Shown one piece after another: positions 63,818 through 64,000 of a DNA stretch of 64,000 nt (position 1 is the stretch's first letter; the number at the start of each line of letters is the position of its first letter). Both the position numbers and the translations under genes were made by a program. Below the pieces are notes generated by a model that did no database searches, was not told the origin of the DNA, and saw only the letters and a list, made by a program, of their open reading frames with translations. Origin of the DNA: Gammaproteobacteria bacterium (lineage in GTDB: Bacteria; Pseudomonadota; Gammaproteobacteria; UBA4575); NCBI GenBank assembly GCA_033344735.1, contig JAWPMW010000001.1, positions 1,990,171-2,054,170 of the forward strand. Reading direction: 5' to 3'.

Positions 63818-64000
63818 TTACCCTAGTCTCCACGCCTGGAATTTTTTTAATAATCCAATGGTGCGTGCTGTTAGTTTAGAACGACGCCACTTCCCAGCCA
63901 CCATGCGATTAATTTCACTTCTAGTAGGGTAGATGTGTACGGTCTTCAATATTTTATTAAGGCCTAAGCCATTTGTTTTGGCAAGCACAAATTCAGCGAT
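63818..64000 (-). CDS. C-terminal end of an FAD-dependent pyridine nucleotide-disulfide oxidoreductase (partial)
   Basis: A frame enters from the right edge and ends with TAA at 63818, giving 60 residues. The tail 'LNKILKTVHIYPTRSEINRM' followed by 'VAGKWRRSKLT' looks like the dimerisation-domain end of mercuric-reductase-like flavoproteins (usually H-x-YPT-x-xE-x-N-x-x-AGEWKR). Such genes often lie next to arsS or with TVP38-type membrane genes. The active-site cysteines lie outside the window, so the substrate is unknown. Confidence 0.7.
   Translation of the reverse strand: MAEFVLAKTNGLGLNKILKTVHIYPTRSEINRMVAGKWRRSKLTARTIGLLKKFQAWRLG

Overview
The window is a chromosomal segment of a low-GC (roughly 40% by eye) gammaproteobacterium. 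The evidence is the set of gene orders rsmD / ftsYEX-rpoH, accBC-prmA-dusB-fis-purH-purD, trxA-rho, aroQ-accBC and rpmB-rpmG, together with an RpoH carrying the sigma-32 'RpoH box', a short Bpt and a gshA of the E. coli type. I cannot name a genus. No tRNA, rRNA, insertion sequence, prophage or CRISPR array was seen. Coding density is very high, many genes overlap by a few bases, and three convergent pairs overlap at their 3' ends.

Layout. 1-8.6 kb holds the tail of a probable bioC, then an aa3-type cytochrome c oxidase locus: DUF2244, coxB, coxA, a 37-residue assembly peptide, ctaG, coxC, a terminator, a reverse DUF2909 gene, surf1, a Sco-like thioredoxin-fold protein, ctaA and ctaB. It encodes the enzyme, its copper chaperone and heme A synthesis. 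8.6-12.6 kb is the reverse ftsY-ftsE-ftsX ... rpoH block, interrupted by a small opposite-strand phage-terminase-Nu1-like HTH gene. 12.7-18.4 kb is a forward run: two M16 peptidases, rsmD, coaD, ferredoxin and ggt. 18.6-20.1 kb is arsenate reductase plus the ACR3 arsenite exporter. 20.1-25.0 kb is a compact reverse operon: Gld-like ABC transporter (three genes), XanB2/FkbO-type chorismatase and mutM. 25.0-30.9 kb has hydantoinase A, a fatty acid desaturase, L33/L28, folB-folK, a BLUF photoreceptor and a PTR1/FolM-type pteridine reductase. 31-38.2 kb has a MidA-like methyltransferase, uppP, cca, an aminopeptidase lipoprotein, an NDUFA9-like protein, trxA and rho. 38.3-49.9 kb is a long reverse series: cutA-dsbD, then aroQ-accB-accC-prmA-DUF3426-dusB-fis-purH-(AEC transporter)-purD. 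49.9-58.2 kb has fxsA, groES-groEL, ampD, a DUF2322-like gene, bpt, gshA-DUF4124-rhodanese-PPK2 and DUF4332. 58.3-64 kb is an RND efflux pump with its adaptor, the arsenosugar radical-SAM enzyme ArsS and the end of a flavoprotein disulfide reductase.

The strongest regulatory observation is a pair of perfect CIRCE operators (TTAGCACTC-N9-GAGTGCTAA), one before groES and one before rpoH. This implies that the repressor HrcA controls both a chaperonin operon and the heat-shock sigma factor itself. Other points for follow-up are the orphan Nu1-like gene inside the otherwise conserved ftsX-rpoH interval, the chorismatase embedded in an ABC-transporter operon, a Sco-like protein lacking the copper-ligand histidine, a BLUF protein beside a pterin/folate locus, and arsenic genes at two separate loci. 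I found no clearly new multi-gene defence or biosynthetic system.
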